Shown here piece by piece: positions 34,556 through 42,766 of a DNA stretch of 64,000 nucleotides. Position numbers and translations under genes: made by a program. The notes under the pieces were generated by a model, which was not told where the DNA came from, searched no databases, and was given only the letters and a program-made list of their open reading frames with translations. Numbering within the stretch: position 1 is the stretch's first letter; every line of letters begins with the position of its first letter. The stretch spans positions 62,001 through 126,000 of the forward strand of contig NZ_JAMLJL010000004.1 of assembly GCF_023634845.1 (NCBI RefSeq), in the 5' to 3' direction. This stretch comes from Flavobacterium amniphilum. GTDB lineage: Bacteria; Bacteroidota; Bacteroidia; Flavobacteriales; Flavobacteriaceae.

Positions 34556-35374
34556 TTATTGCATTTGTACAACAATAGGCAATGAATATTGTGTTCTAAC
34601 CGGTCTCCCTTTATAGATACCCGGCTCCCATTTTGTTTTAATGGATTTCAACACACGAATGGCTTCTTTATCCAATCCAAGACCAGGATTTCTCGGCACT
34701 GTGATATTTGAAAGACTTCCGTCTTTTTCCACCACGAAGAAAACAATTACTCTCTTTGTTGTTCCTTCTTCATCTACTTCCGGTGTTTTGAAACGATTTC
34801 CTACAATTCTTAAAAACTCATCAATTCCACCTGGGAAACTTGGATTTTTTTCAACAGCAGCCGAAGTTAGCACCTCATTCCCATTATCAACAGGTTCTGG
34901 CTGAACCGGTGTTGTAACCGCACCTGTATTTGAACTTCCGTTTCCTGTTCCTCCAGTATTTGTATCTGTTGGCGTATTTTGTCCTAAATTAACATTTGTA
35001 GTAATGTTTGTATCAGGAGCCTCTTCTGCATCTACAACAGTTGGATTTACTAAATCAATTGTTTTAGGAGCTTTAGCAGGCGGCATTACTTTTGATGTTG
35101 GCGGAAGTACCTTCTTTGGCAGAAGCTTCACTTCAGTTACATGTATTGAAATATCAGGTCCAATTGGGCAAGTAATAATTTCAGGTTTATCAGTGAACGA
35201 ACTTAAAATGAACGGCAGGGCGGCTATTCCACCAAGCAAAGCCATTGCACTGACGAACGCTTTTGTTGTAGTTTTTCCTTCTTCCTGACGTAATTGGTAG
35301 GCTCCATACGCTTTGTTTTTTCCTTCAAAAACGAGTTCTAACCACTCGGTTTTATTTATATTTAGTTTAGACAT
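34556..35374 (-). CDS. TonB family energy transducer
   Basis: A 272-aa inner-membrane/periplasmic protein. The Bacteroidota-specific N-terminus WLELVFEGKNKAYGAYQLRQEEG precedes a membrane helix (AFVSAMALLGGIAALPFIL). A Pro/Thr-rich linker (about 90-170) leads to the TonB C-terminal domain (GGIDEFLRIVGNRFKTPE to VVEKDGSLSNITVPRNPGLGLDKEAIRVL). It passes proton-motive energy to outer-membrane receptors. No ExbB/ExbD or TonB-dependent receptor is adjacent. Confidence 0.92.
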   Translation of the reverse strand: MSKLNINKTEWLELVFEGKNKAYGAYQLRQEEGKTTTKAFVSAMALLGGIAALPFILSSFTDKPEIITCPIGPDISIHVTEVKLLPKKVLPPTSKVMPPAKAPKTIDLVNPTVVDAEEAPDTNITTNVNLGQNTPTDTNTGGTGNGSSNTGAVTTPVQPEPVDNGNEVLTSAAVEKNPSFPGGIDEFLRIVGNRFKTPEVDEEGTTKRVIVFFVVEKDGSLSNITVPRNPGLGLDKEAIRVLKSIKTKWEPGIYKGRPVRTQYSLPIVVQMQ

Positions 35375-35392
35375 AATTTAAGATTTTTAATA

Positions 35393-35432
35393 GATTAATT
35401 AATAAATCCGCGCAGATTTAATTAATCACATG
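35393..35432. promoter_or_regulatory. AT-rich dyad in the tonB leader
   Basis: ATTAATTAATAAATC and GATTTAATTAAT flank a CGCGC-containing centre; an imperfect 12-bp stem in the predicted 5' leader. Could be an mRNA hairpin or operator; weak evidence. Confidence 0.3.
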
Positions 35433-35444
35433 AAAATATCATGC

Positions 35445-35452
35445 CAAAATTA
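35445..35452 (-). promoter_or_regulatory. -7 promoter element of the tonB-like gene
   Basis: Minus strand TAATTTTG, exact TAnnTTTG match, about 70 nt upstream of the ATG. Confidence 0.5.
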
Positions 35453-35507
35453 TCCTAAATATTAAATTATTCATAAAAAATCACAATGAAGCATTTAAAA
35501 CAATCAT

Positions 35508-36332
35508 TTACAAATACTTACGATAGGCAATAGCCAATTTTTCATCATACTTATTTGCTTTATAATTTGATCCATTATAATAATATGCAAATTTATCCCA
35601 ATTTTTATCCTTTAATAAGGCAATCAAATTTGCCGAATGTGATTCCAAAAATCTCCCCAATGCAATTAAATGTTCTCTTTCAGACAAATACATTTTATCT
35701 ACAAACTCCGTAACCGAATTGTAACCAATATGTGTTGCATTATTCCCCATAATCTGGAAACATCCCCATGAAGCAGCTGCCAATGCAGGTTCCGGACCGA
35801 TACTTCCCGGAATTATACTGATTGCTTTTTGAAGCCGGTCATGTTCCCCTTCACCTCCCTGATAAAATGACTTTGTCCAGCTTTTATACAGAACATCTTC
35901 ATTTCCGCTGACTAATGATACCGGATTAACTCCTCTTTTTTCCAATTCCTTCCAAAAAACATGCCCTTCAAAAAGAATTTTCGGTTTTCCGCTGACCAGA
36001 AAACCTTTTCCGGAACTCTCAACCTGATTAACTGCTTTGATTGCTGCTAAATCAACATTGTACAGATTTGAAAAATCAATTAAATCCTGTTCACATAAAA
36101 ATTTATCGTTATGAACAGTCAGATTAGGTTGCAACTCATATAGTTTTGACCAGGTTTTAACACCCACGATTCCGTCAACCACTAAATTATTTTTCAGCTG
36201 GAATTCTTTGACGGCAGCATCAACGACCATTGTAAAAGAATCAGTAACAGTAAGCTGAAAGCCTATCCTGTTTAATAATTCACAGAGGATTATGACCTCG
36301 GGGCATTTTACATTATACTGTATTGTTTTCAT
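35508..36332 (-). CDS. N-acetylmuramidase endolysin with peptidoglycan-binding domain
   Basis: A 274-aa peptidoglycan hydrolase. The N-terminal 75 residues are a PG_binding_1 domain (AAVKEFQLKNNLVVDGIVGVKTWSKLY). The rest is an N-acetylmuramidase (DUF3380/PF11860) domain with catalytic Glu in AVNQVESSGKGFL, FEGHVFWKELEKRG, and ALAAASWGCFQIMG. This architecture (N-terminal binding, C-terminal muramidase) is that of modular endolysins of phages of Gram-negative bacteria. There is no signal peptide, so an export route, pore or lysis is needed for it to reach the wall. The ATG at 36332 (MKTIQYNV) is preferred over an upstream one that adds 12 residues. It is the last gene of the caspase-trypsin operon (81 nt gap). 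Confidence 0.88.
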   Translation of the reverse strand: MKTIQYNVKCPEVIILCELLNRIGFQLTVTDSFTMVVDAAVKEFQLKNNLVVDGIVGVKTWSKLYELQPNLTVHNDKFLCEQDLIDFSNLYNVDLAAIKAVNQVESSGKGFLVSGKPKILFEGHVFWKELEKRGVNPVSLVSGNEDVLYKSWTKSFYQGGEGEHDRLQKAISIIPGSIGPEPALAAASWGCFQIMGNNATHIGYNSVTEFVDKMYLSEREHLIALGRFLESHSANLIALLKDKNWDKFAYYYNGSNYKANKYDEKLAIAYRKYL

Positions 36333-36412
36333 TTTTCTCTTTTTTAGATTGTTTGTAAAACCGCCCACAAAAAATTAATTTAAACAGTAGTTTCCGGACA
36401 GTTATAAGGTAA

Positions 36413-37075
36413 TTATTTTGATAAACTGATTAGCTTTTCAGGATAAGACAACGAATCATCTTTATCCAGTCCTGAAATTTTTAGGTCGTTAAACAAATAA
36501 TTAGTAGCTGAGTGAAAATTTTCATGCTCCTTACTACTAACCGAAAACGCTTCGATGCCCAGACTGTAATAGACATTCCCGTTAATTTTCAATTTGGTCA
36601 GTTCAATTCCGGCTCCTTCATCAATCATTGAATCAGAAGAAACCAGTTTCTCATTTTGTGCATTAAATTTCACCAGTAATCTGTCTTTATCGACCTTCAG
36701 CCAATTATTTGTATTACTTGCTTCCGGTAGAAACAAACTGATTATTTCATTGGTTTCTTTTTCATTTGGTACCAAACTGAAACTGTGCTTTTTCCATGAA
36801 TTCACATAAGCAGTATTCCCGTTGTTGAATTTAAAAGCACCGTCATCACTTGACAAAACTTTAATTTCAAGTTGGGTTTTGAGCGCTCCGTTTTCATCTT
36901 TTTTGGGCTCCCTAATTTTAATTCCCAAATTTTTATGAAGTAAGTTCAGGTAATAATCCTGTCTCGGAAATAAATCCTTATCCTTGAAAAACAATTCATT
37001 CCCATTGAACCATTTTTCAATAGTTTCCAACGACTGATCGTTTAAAAACCATCTTGTTTCGGTACTTTTTAGCAT
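36413..37075 (-). CDS. CYTH-like protein of unknown function (220 aa)
   Basis: No confident family. The sequence alternates strands with charged ends in a way that resembles CYTH/triphosphate tunnel proteins: ETRWFLND at the start, LGIKIREPKK and LKTQLEIKVL, then RLLVKFNAQ, AGIELTKLKING and YYSLGIEAFSV near the end. These echo the ExExK-type start, RIR strand and late acidic strand of that fold, but the strict ExExK is absent, so enzyme activity is doubtful. No signal peptide. Four nt separate it from the 709-aa gene; it is clearly in the same operon. Confidence 0.7.
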   Translation of the reverse strand: MLKSTETRWFLNDQSLETIEKWFNGNELFFKDKDLFPRQDYYLNLLHKNLGIKIREPKKDENGALKTQLEIKVLSSDDGAFKFNNGNTAYVNSWKKHSFSLVPNEKETNEIISLFLPEASNTNNWLKVDKDRLLVKFNAQNEKLVSSDSMIDEGAGIELTKLKINGNVYYSLGIEAFSVSSKEHENFHSATNYLFNDLKISGLDKDDSLSYPEKLISLSK

Positions 37076-37079
37076 GACT

Positions 37080-39209
37080 CTATTTTTTAGGAATTGTCAA
37101 AACCGTTGAATTTGAGAAATCAAAAACACCACTTTGCGTACTTGCAATGTTATTATCCTTATCAAAATAAGTTGCGTTGAAGTTTATCCTGCTTTCTGCT
37201 CCAGCCATACCGGTCAAAAGGAAATTAATCAGTAATGGATTTTTAAAATCGGCTTTCAATCTTTCCAGGTTGAATATTGCACCAGTCGCCAAAACGGTTA
37301 ATTCCACATGAATTTTACTGGTTGTTGTCTTCTGGGAAGCAATCTGAACCTGGATATACTTATTGAAATTATTTGAAGTTGCCACGATATTTGAAAATTC
37401 TTTACTGATATTTTCAATCGACTCAAAATCAAAAAACACCTTTTTAAGCGTCTTACTACCAAAAGCAGTATTGATGAGATTAAAACTCACATCTCTTGTT
37501 TGTTCACTTTCCACCACATAATTAGTAAAAGGCGAGCTGCAGAAATATGCATTGTCAGCCTCATCGACAGTTTGTACGGATTTCACCTTACAAGTAGATA
37601 GCGATTCATTTTTATGGGTAACCCTTTTCAACACATTATCAATTTCAACCGTTAAAATTTCACCAATGGTTTTTTGGATATTCAACTCAATTACACTGGT
37701 ATCCCTGATTTCCTTGTGCTTGAAATTTATGTTAGCATATTGAGACAAACTGTTATTGATGGTGTTGATTAAAATACTGGCATCGTTTAAATTTTCGGTA
37801 CTGAAATCAATTAAAAAATATTTTCCGTCGACACTGATATTCGCATTTTGCAAGAAAGAATTACCGTTGATTTCATAAGTTGTTTCCGGCAGATCATTCG
37901 GATAAATAAAGTTTACTTTATCAAAATAATTTGTGGTATCACCATCCAGAAAGTTATGGGTTCTCAAATCGATTTTCAATTTATTCAGATCATATTCCGA
38001 GAGATCAGGACTGATAGCAAACTGGAAACTGATTTTGGAAATATCATTTGAAAGACCGGAATCTTCTTCAGTTGCATGGAACACAGTAGTAACACAAGGC
38101 TTTTGCGTATCTGATGTTCTTGCAATATGGTATCTTTTCGATATTAACAAAAATTCGTTAACCGTGATTTTAGATTTGTAAATTGACAATTTATCCAAAT
38201 TGATTCCCGGAACGAAAATTTGCTCGTATAACGAAAAATCCTGATTGAAATTGAACGGATTGTGTACAAATCCGCCATCGGCTTTTCTATACAAACTTTT
38301 AGCCGGATCGCTTCCCAAAGGATAATTCAAAACCTTATTTATTTTGAGGATAAAAGAACACTTAATGTATTCAGCCTGAACCGTATTATTTTCAATTCTC
38401 ATACTTGAAACCGATTCTTTTAATCTTACGTTTTCACGTACTACCAAAGGCTGTTCGATAGTCATTTTACTTCTGATCGCAGTAGTTCTTACTGGCATTA
38501 TTCCTGTTGAAGACAGTCTGGTAAAATTAAAAGCATTAGCCAGCATATAGTTCTTGCGGGCTTTTGTGTAACCTTTAAAACTAAAAAACAAATCGATGTT
38601 ACTTTTCAGTTCTTCAATATTGGTTATCAAGTTTGTAAATGCGATTTTTACCGCTTCGTCTTTAATATTGAACGTTATTTCTTTTCTGCTCTCATCAACA
38701 ACACCATTGATTTTTACTGTATTATCCTTTACTTTCAGGTTTAATATTGCTTCACGCAGATTAATCGTAATATTTTGAAGTGTAGATGACACCTCCTTGT
38801 TTTTAATCGCATAGTTCAAGGTAACTTTTCCCAATAATCCGGAGCTTTCACTTTTTTCGTTCAGCACATCTTCATAATAAAATATCTGATTGTTGTTTAA
38901 CGGAAAAATTTCAACGCTTGGAAACTGCAACTTAATGGTTTGTTCATTATAATCTGTAAAAACAGAATCCTGCGTAATAGTACTACTGTCTTCGATAAGC
39001 GGCAGGTATTCTTTATTCAAAATACCGATTATCACCGGATTCAATGCTATGGAATTCAGAACAGGATGTGTAACAACCGAAAAACTGGCAGGATTTTCTT
39101 TTACTGCTGCCGTGTTATAGCTGGTGCTTACTTTTCCTTCCTCTAAATTAAATCGGTTAAGCGGAACAATTTTTGTCCCCACTAATTTATATGTATTTAA
39201 TTCTGGCAT
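37080..39209 (-). CDS. Large unknown protein of the caspase-trypsin operon (709 aa), internal repeat
   Basis: Function unknown. The protein is beta-strand-rich, without signal peptide, membrane helix or recognised catalytic motif. Two stretches align with each other: residues about 464-519 (FLIDFSTENLND ... VIELNIQKTIGEI) and 591-646 (VFFDFESIENIS ... IHVELTVLATGAI), each a strand pair around a helix of Asn/Ser character. The C-terminus ends with SGVFDFSNSTVLTIPKK. Its FDF-x-S strand edges recall those in the 132- and 674-aa proteins, hinting at a common beta-sandwich building block. It follows the 132-aa gene by 12 nt. Confidence 0.8.
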   Translation of the reverse strand: MPELNTYKLVGTKIVPLNRFNLEEGKVSTSYNTAAVKENPASFSVVTHPVLNSIALNPVIIGILNKEYLPLIEDSSTITQDSVFTDYNEQTIKLQFPSVEIFPLNNNQIFYYEDVLNEKSESSGLLGKVTLNYAIKNKEVSSTLQNITINLREAILNLKVKDNTVKINGVVDESRKEITFNIKDEAVKIAFTNLITNIEELKSNIDLFFSFKGYTKARKNYMLANAFNFTRLSSTGIMPVRTTAIRSKMTIEQPLVVRENVRLKESVSSMRIENNTVQAEYIKCSFILKINKVLNYPLGSDPAKSLYRKADGGFVHNPFNFNQDFSLYEQIFVPGINLDKLSIYKSKITVNEFLLISKRYHIARTSDTQKPCVTTVFHATEEDSGLSNDISKISFQFAISPDLSEYDLNKLKIDLRTHNFLDGDTTNYFDKVNFIYPNDLPETTYEINGNSFLQNANISVDGKYFLIDFSTENLNDASILINTINNSLSQYANINFKHKEIRDTSVIELNIQKTIGEILTVEIDNVLKRVTHKNESLSTCKVKSVQTVDEADNAYFCSSPFTNYVVESEQTRDVSFNLINTAFGSKTLKKVFFDFESIENISKEFSNIVATSNNFNKYIQVQIASQKTTTSKIHVELTVLATGAIFNLERLKADFKNPLLINFLLTGMAGAESRINFNATYFDKDNNIASTQSGVFDFSNSTVLTIPKK

Positions 39210-39221
39210 TTTTCAAAGGAA

Positions 39222-39620
39222 TTAGATGTTAGTTTTTAGAATATCAATAACCAGATTGTCAAATTCAACTTTCGGTTTATCAATATTCACGTCATGCTCA
39301 TTGATTTGTATCGCGCCTTTTTTATCAAAAAAAGTGATTCTGACTTTTGCTGAATCCGAATCAGATTTTGAAAAATCAAAAACATAAGCTTTAGGTTCTT
39401 CATCAAATCGTTTCCAGGTTGCCTGTTCCATTCTTTCGGTTTCCACCCCGTTAATTAACGTTTTGGAAAAAACCGCATTCTGGATTATTCTGGCATTTGA
39501 TTTCCAATTCAATTCCCCGTATGAATCAGGATATCCGATTTCAATATTCAGCAATGAAACAGATGAGAGATCAGAGTCCGGTTTGACCGAAACCCTGAAT
39601 TGTACTTTTTCAAAATCCAT
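39222..39620 (-). CDS. Single-domain unknown protein, paralogous to a domain of the 674-aa neighbour
   Basis: A 132-aa protein without signal peptide. It aligns along its length with residues about 417-556 of the 674-aa protein encoded 55 nt upstream: DFEKVQFRVSV vs DFSKVQVTTSL, LLNIEIGYPDSYGELNWKS vs QVAIEVGYPDSKGKMVWKS, and AYVFDFSKSDSDSAKVRI vs KFVFDFVKNQTPSKIKV. It looks like a free-standing copy of that domain, perhaps an assembly partner or an inhibitor/decoy. Function unknown. Confidence 0.8.
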   Translation of the reverse strand: MDFEKVQFRVSVKPDSDLSSVSLLNIEIGYPDSYGELNWKSNARIIQNAVFSKTLINGVETERMEQATWKRFDEEPKAYVFDFSKSDSDSAKVRITFFDKKGAIQINEHDVNIDKPKVEFDNLVIDILKTNI

Positions 39621-39675
39621 AATACTTTGGTTTAATAGAGTAAAAGAGGGCTTTTACACCCTCTTTATACACTAG

Positions 39676-41700
39676 TTATTCACTAAAAGCTGCTCTGATT
39701 TTTTCAATATCCTTATTTTGTGCATCTGTTCCAGATGGGATATCAAAAAGTACATCTCCTGCCAAATAATCAATAGGCGTGAAATCAGTTGAGATGGAAA
39801 CTTTTTTAGATTTAGTTCCGATTTTACCTTTACAAGTATATTTGACTTTGTACTGTGCCGGTTTGATGCTGTAATCTGATTCATACCAAACTTTATACGG
39901 GATCATGTCTTCAAAATTATCAGCTGTAAATTTGAATTTCTGAGTTGGCATTTTATCCACTTTCAGTGTAACTTCAACTGTGTCACACTCATAAAGTTCC
40001 TCCGTTGATAATGTATAATCAATCATTTGGTTGATTGGAAGCGGAATGAAAACATTTCTGCCGTCAAACTCATACTCAGCCACTTTATCAGCAATTTTCA
40101 CCCTTTTATCCTTTTCATACATTACGTTTGTACGAACCTTGATTTTGCTTGGTGTTTGATTTTTTACAAAATCAAATACGAATTTATCATCATTCATAGC
40201 GGTATCATTCCAGTTTGCGGGGAATACAGCGTCAATGGTTTTTCCGCCACTTGTAGTTGTTTTGATAAAAGGCACTCCACCAACAGCCATTTTTCTGCCT
40301 GAACTTTTCCAAACCATCTTACCTTTTGAATCCGGGTAACCTACTTCAATAGCTACTTGACTTACTGCACTGTCAGAAGTAATCATACCATCTTTATCGA
40401 CTCTGGCAATACCTCCGTTTAATGAAGTTGTCACCTGAACTTTTGAAAAATCTTCATCAAGTCTTACTTCAGTGATGTATTTTTTCAAGTCTTCTTTTGC
40501 TGCATCACCGGATTTTGTAGTAAGCGGAGTTAAACTTGCGCTCAAAGTGCTATCCATTACGGTAACAGCTGAGAATTTAATCTCATCAGTGAATTTAACC
40601 TCTCTGATTTGAGTCCCTGATTTCAAGCTAACTCCAACACTGATTCCGCCAGTGAATATGCTGAATAAACCTAAAGTTGCACTTGGATTTTCAGCCGGTG
40701 TAAATTGTTTTTCAGGTTTGTCAAAAATTTCTTTTTGAAGTAATTGGAAAGCGAATTCTCTTTGTTTAGTTAACAATTCCATTTCGAATTTCTTTTTTTC
40801 CTCGTTAGAAAATTGTTCATCTGTAAAGATTTCACTTACGATACCACCTTCAGTTTTTATTTTTTCATATTCATGTTCCCAGTTAAGATTAACAAATCCA
40901 CCCCAACTTGCATTTACTTTAGCAGAAAAATAAGTATGCACTTTTTTTACATCGATTGTTGTTTTGATAACTGTTGTAGGTAAGTAACCTTTAAATTTAA
41001 TTGCATTTTCAACAACTAAGTTATTGTTACCGTTTTCCAAAGAACTTTTAACCAAAGAAGCACTGTTTCTTCCCATCAATACTGAGAAAGCATTTTCACC
41101 AAGACCGAAAGTTGTTCCGGCACCATCACCCTGTACGATGAAAGACCAAGGATTTTGTCCGTCAAAAGGCATATTCTCATCTTCTTTCCCAATAATATGC
41201 ATTGAGATATTGTTTTGGGTCAACTGGATTGGTCTAACGTTAGTCGAATTAAAATCCTTGTCAACTCCTTTCAGGTAAGAGAATAGTCCAAACAATTTAG
41301 ACTGTCTATGATTTTGGTAATCTGTATGTAACTTTTGTTTTAACTTGTCGATTGCTTTTTTCAGTACCAATTCCGGCACATCGATTGTTGAAGTCAGCGT
41401 GGTGAATGCACCGGCTTCTTCTTCAAAACCTTGTGCGCCAAGTACACTTCCTGAATCGACAACACCTTTGAAAACCTGCATTGAGAATTTATATTTCCCG
41501 TCTTTAACCGGTTCTTTTGCTAATCTTGGAGCTTTTGGATAATAGTAAAACTGCATTGGAAGATTAGCTGCTTTTAATTCATTGTTGTTAGGGTCTGGTG
41601 AGAACAACAGCGTGTAATCTACACCATCTTCATTTTCTAATAAAATTTCTACTGTTCCGGCACCCGCATGAGGGTAACCAAGAGGAGACGCATTTGCCAT
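39676..41700 (-). CDS. Large multi-domain unknown protein of the caspase-trypsin operon (674 aa)
   Basis: Function unknown. No signal peptide. N-terminal part (1-160) beta-rich (GTVEILLENEDGVDYTLLF, MQFYYYPKAPRL). Residues about 160-240 include GDGAGTTFGLGENAFSVLMG. Residues 240-330 combine TIDVKKVHTYFSAKVNASWGG with a long charged helix (SNEEKKKFEMELLTKQREFAFQLLQKEIF). At 344-360 LGLFSIFTGGISVGVSL is a Gly-rich apolar patch that could insert into a membrane. Residues 417-556 are a domain also encoded alone by the next gene. The C-terminus (560-674) is a further beta domain. It is encoded 51 nt after the trypsin-like gene and is the best candidate target or effector of the two proteases; this is inference. 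Confidence 0.8.
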   Translation of the reverse strand: MANASPLGYPHAGAGTVEILLENEDGVDYTLLFSPDPNNNELKAANLPMQFYYYPKAPRLAKEPVKDGKYKFSMQVFKGVVDSGSVLGAQGFEEEAGAFTTLTSTIDVPELVLKKAIDKLKQKLHTDYQNHRQSKLFGLFSYLKGVDKDFNSTNVRPIQLTQNNISMHIIGKEDENMPFDGQNPWSFIVQGDGAGTTFGLGENAFSVLMGRNSASLVKSSLENGNNNLVVENAIKFKGYLPTTVIKTTIDVKKVHTYFSAKVNASWGGFVNLNWEHEYEKIKTEGGIVSEIFTDEQFSNEEKKKFEMELLTKQREFAFQLLQKEIFDKPEKQFTPAENPSATLGLFSIFTGGISVGVSLKSGTQIREVKFTDEIKFSAVTVMDSTLSASLTPLTTKSGDAAKEDLKKYITEVRLDEDFSKVQVTTSLNGGIARVDKDGMITSDSAVSQVAIEVGYPDSKGKMVWKSSGRKMAVGGVPFIKTTTSGGKTIDAVFPANWNDTAMNDDKFVFDFVKNQTPSKIKVRTNVMYEKDKRVKIADKVAEYEFDGRNVFIPLPINQMIDYTLSTEELYECDTVEVTLKVDKMPTQKFKFTADNFEDMIPYKVWYESDYSIKPAQYKVKYTCKGKIGTKSKKVSISTDFTPIDYLAGDVLFDIPSGTDAQNKDIEKIRAAFSE

Positions 41701-41751
41701 AATAATTAGTTTTTAAATTAATGTTTGTTTATTGTTTAAATTGATTTTTAA

Positions 41752-42714
41752 TTAAGGATATTCTGCTCTGGCTTTGTTTACCAAGTCTACTAAATCAGAA
41801 CCTCCGCTCGCACCGTTATTGGATGCATTTTGCCAACTCTGAACGGCAACCACATAAGGCGTTGAACCCCAATAGCCCCAAAATGGCCCACCACTTTGTC
41901 CTGGCCAGATGTCACCTTGGTGATACATTGCTTCATGGGCATCAGTTGTAAAAGCATCACCGTCTAATGCAATACTGTTTTGGTAAGTTGGTCTTTGTGC
42001 ACCGGTTTTATCCATTGGATATCCGGCATGAGTCCAAGAAGCTAAACCATCCCAAGAATCTGTGTAAGCTTTTGCTCCAAACCAACCAGTTTGATTTCCA
42101 ACATTTCTGTCAAGTACTACAACTACATAATCATACTGTTGTTCAGTTGAGTTTATACCATCTGATCCTTTAACTTTGTATTTGTAATACGTTTTAATAC
42201 CGTTTGCTGTTCCGAAAGTTGCGTTTGGTCCATTGTAGTACATTGGAGAAAATTTCACCCAACCGGTTGTACCATCGGCTTTAAAATCAATTACGTGAGC
42301 ACATGTTAATAAATGTCTTGGTCCAATCATGGCACCACTACCAACTCCCAGCGCAGTTTCTACCCTACCTACACATCCCCACGGGTAAGCAGTTGAATTA
42401 TAAACTGTTCTGTTGTCTGCACCAAAAATTGTTCTACTCCCTTCCTGTTGCATGAATGTGTTTCTGTCGATGAAAATTGGAGTTTTTGATCCTGCTTTAT
42501 CAGCTTTCGGATTAAAATCCTGATCTAAATGATCCGGACAAAACGGAGCTTGATCAGATAAAGATTTAGTCCCCTTTTCTAAAACTTTTACACCGATAGC
42601 TTCAATTTGTTCGACACCATTTTCATCAACCTCTACTTTTCTTTTTGCTTTAACAGGCTTCAAGCCTTTCACCTCATCCTGTAGCATAGGTTTGTCGTTT
42701 TTCTTAGTTGTCAT
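41752..42714 (-). CDS. V8/trypsin-like serine protease
   Basis: A 320-aa chymotrypsin-fold (S1B-like) protease. Triad: His140 in LLTCAHVI, Asp195 in QYDYVVVVLD, Ser274 in WPGQSGGPFWG. GSGAMIGPRHLL precedes the His, as in glutamyl endopeptidases. The 100-residue N-terminal extension is charged (KKNDKPMLQDEVKGLKPVKAKRK) and reads as a propeptide rather than a signal peptide; Lys/Arg-rich stretches there would suit cleavage by the adjacent caspase-like enzyme. Located 52 nt after the caspase gene. Pairing of caspase- and trypsin-fold proteases is known from bacterial conflict and cell-death modules; whether this pair acts in a cascade is inference. Confidence 0.9.
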   Translation of the reverse strand: MTTKKNDKPMLQDEVKGLKPVKAKRKVEVDENGVEQIEAIGVKVLEKGTKSLSDQAPFCPDHLDQDFNPKADKAGSKTPIFIDRNTFMQQEGSRTIFGADNRTVYNSTAYPWGCVGRVETALGVGSGAMIGPRHLLTCAHVIDFKADGTTGWVKFSPMYYNGPNATFGTANGIKTYYKYKVKGSDGINSTEQQYDYVVVVLDRNVGNQTGWFGAKAYTDSWDGLASWTHAGYPMDKTGAQRPTYQNSIALDGDAFTTDAHEAMYHQGDIWPGQSGGPFWGYWGSTPYVVAVQSWQNASNNGASGGSDLVDLVNKARAEYP

Positions 42715-42766
42715 ATTATTTGATTTTAATTTTTCCTACTCTGTTTAGGTTTTTCGGATTCCACCT

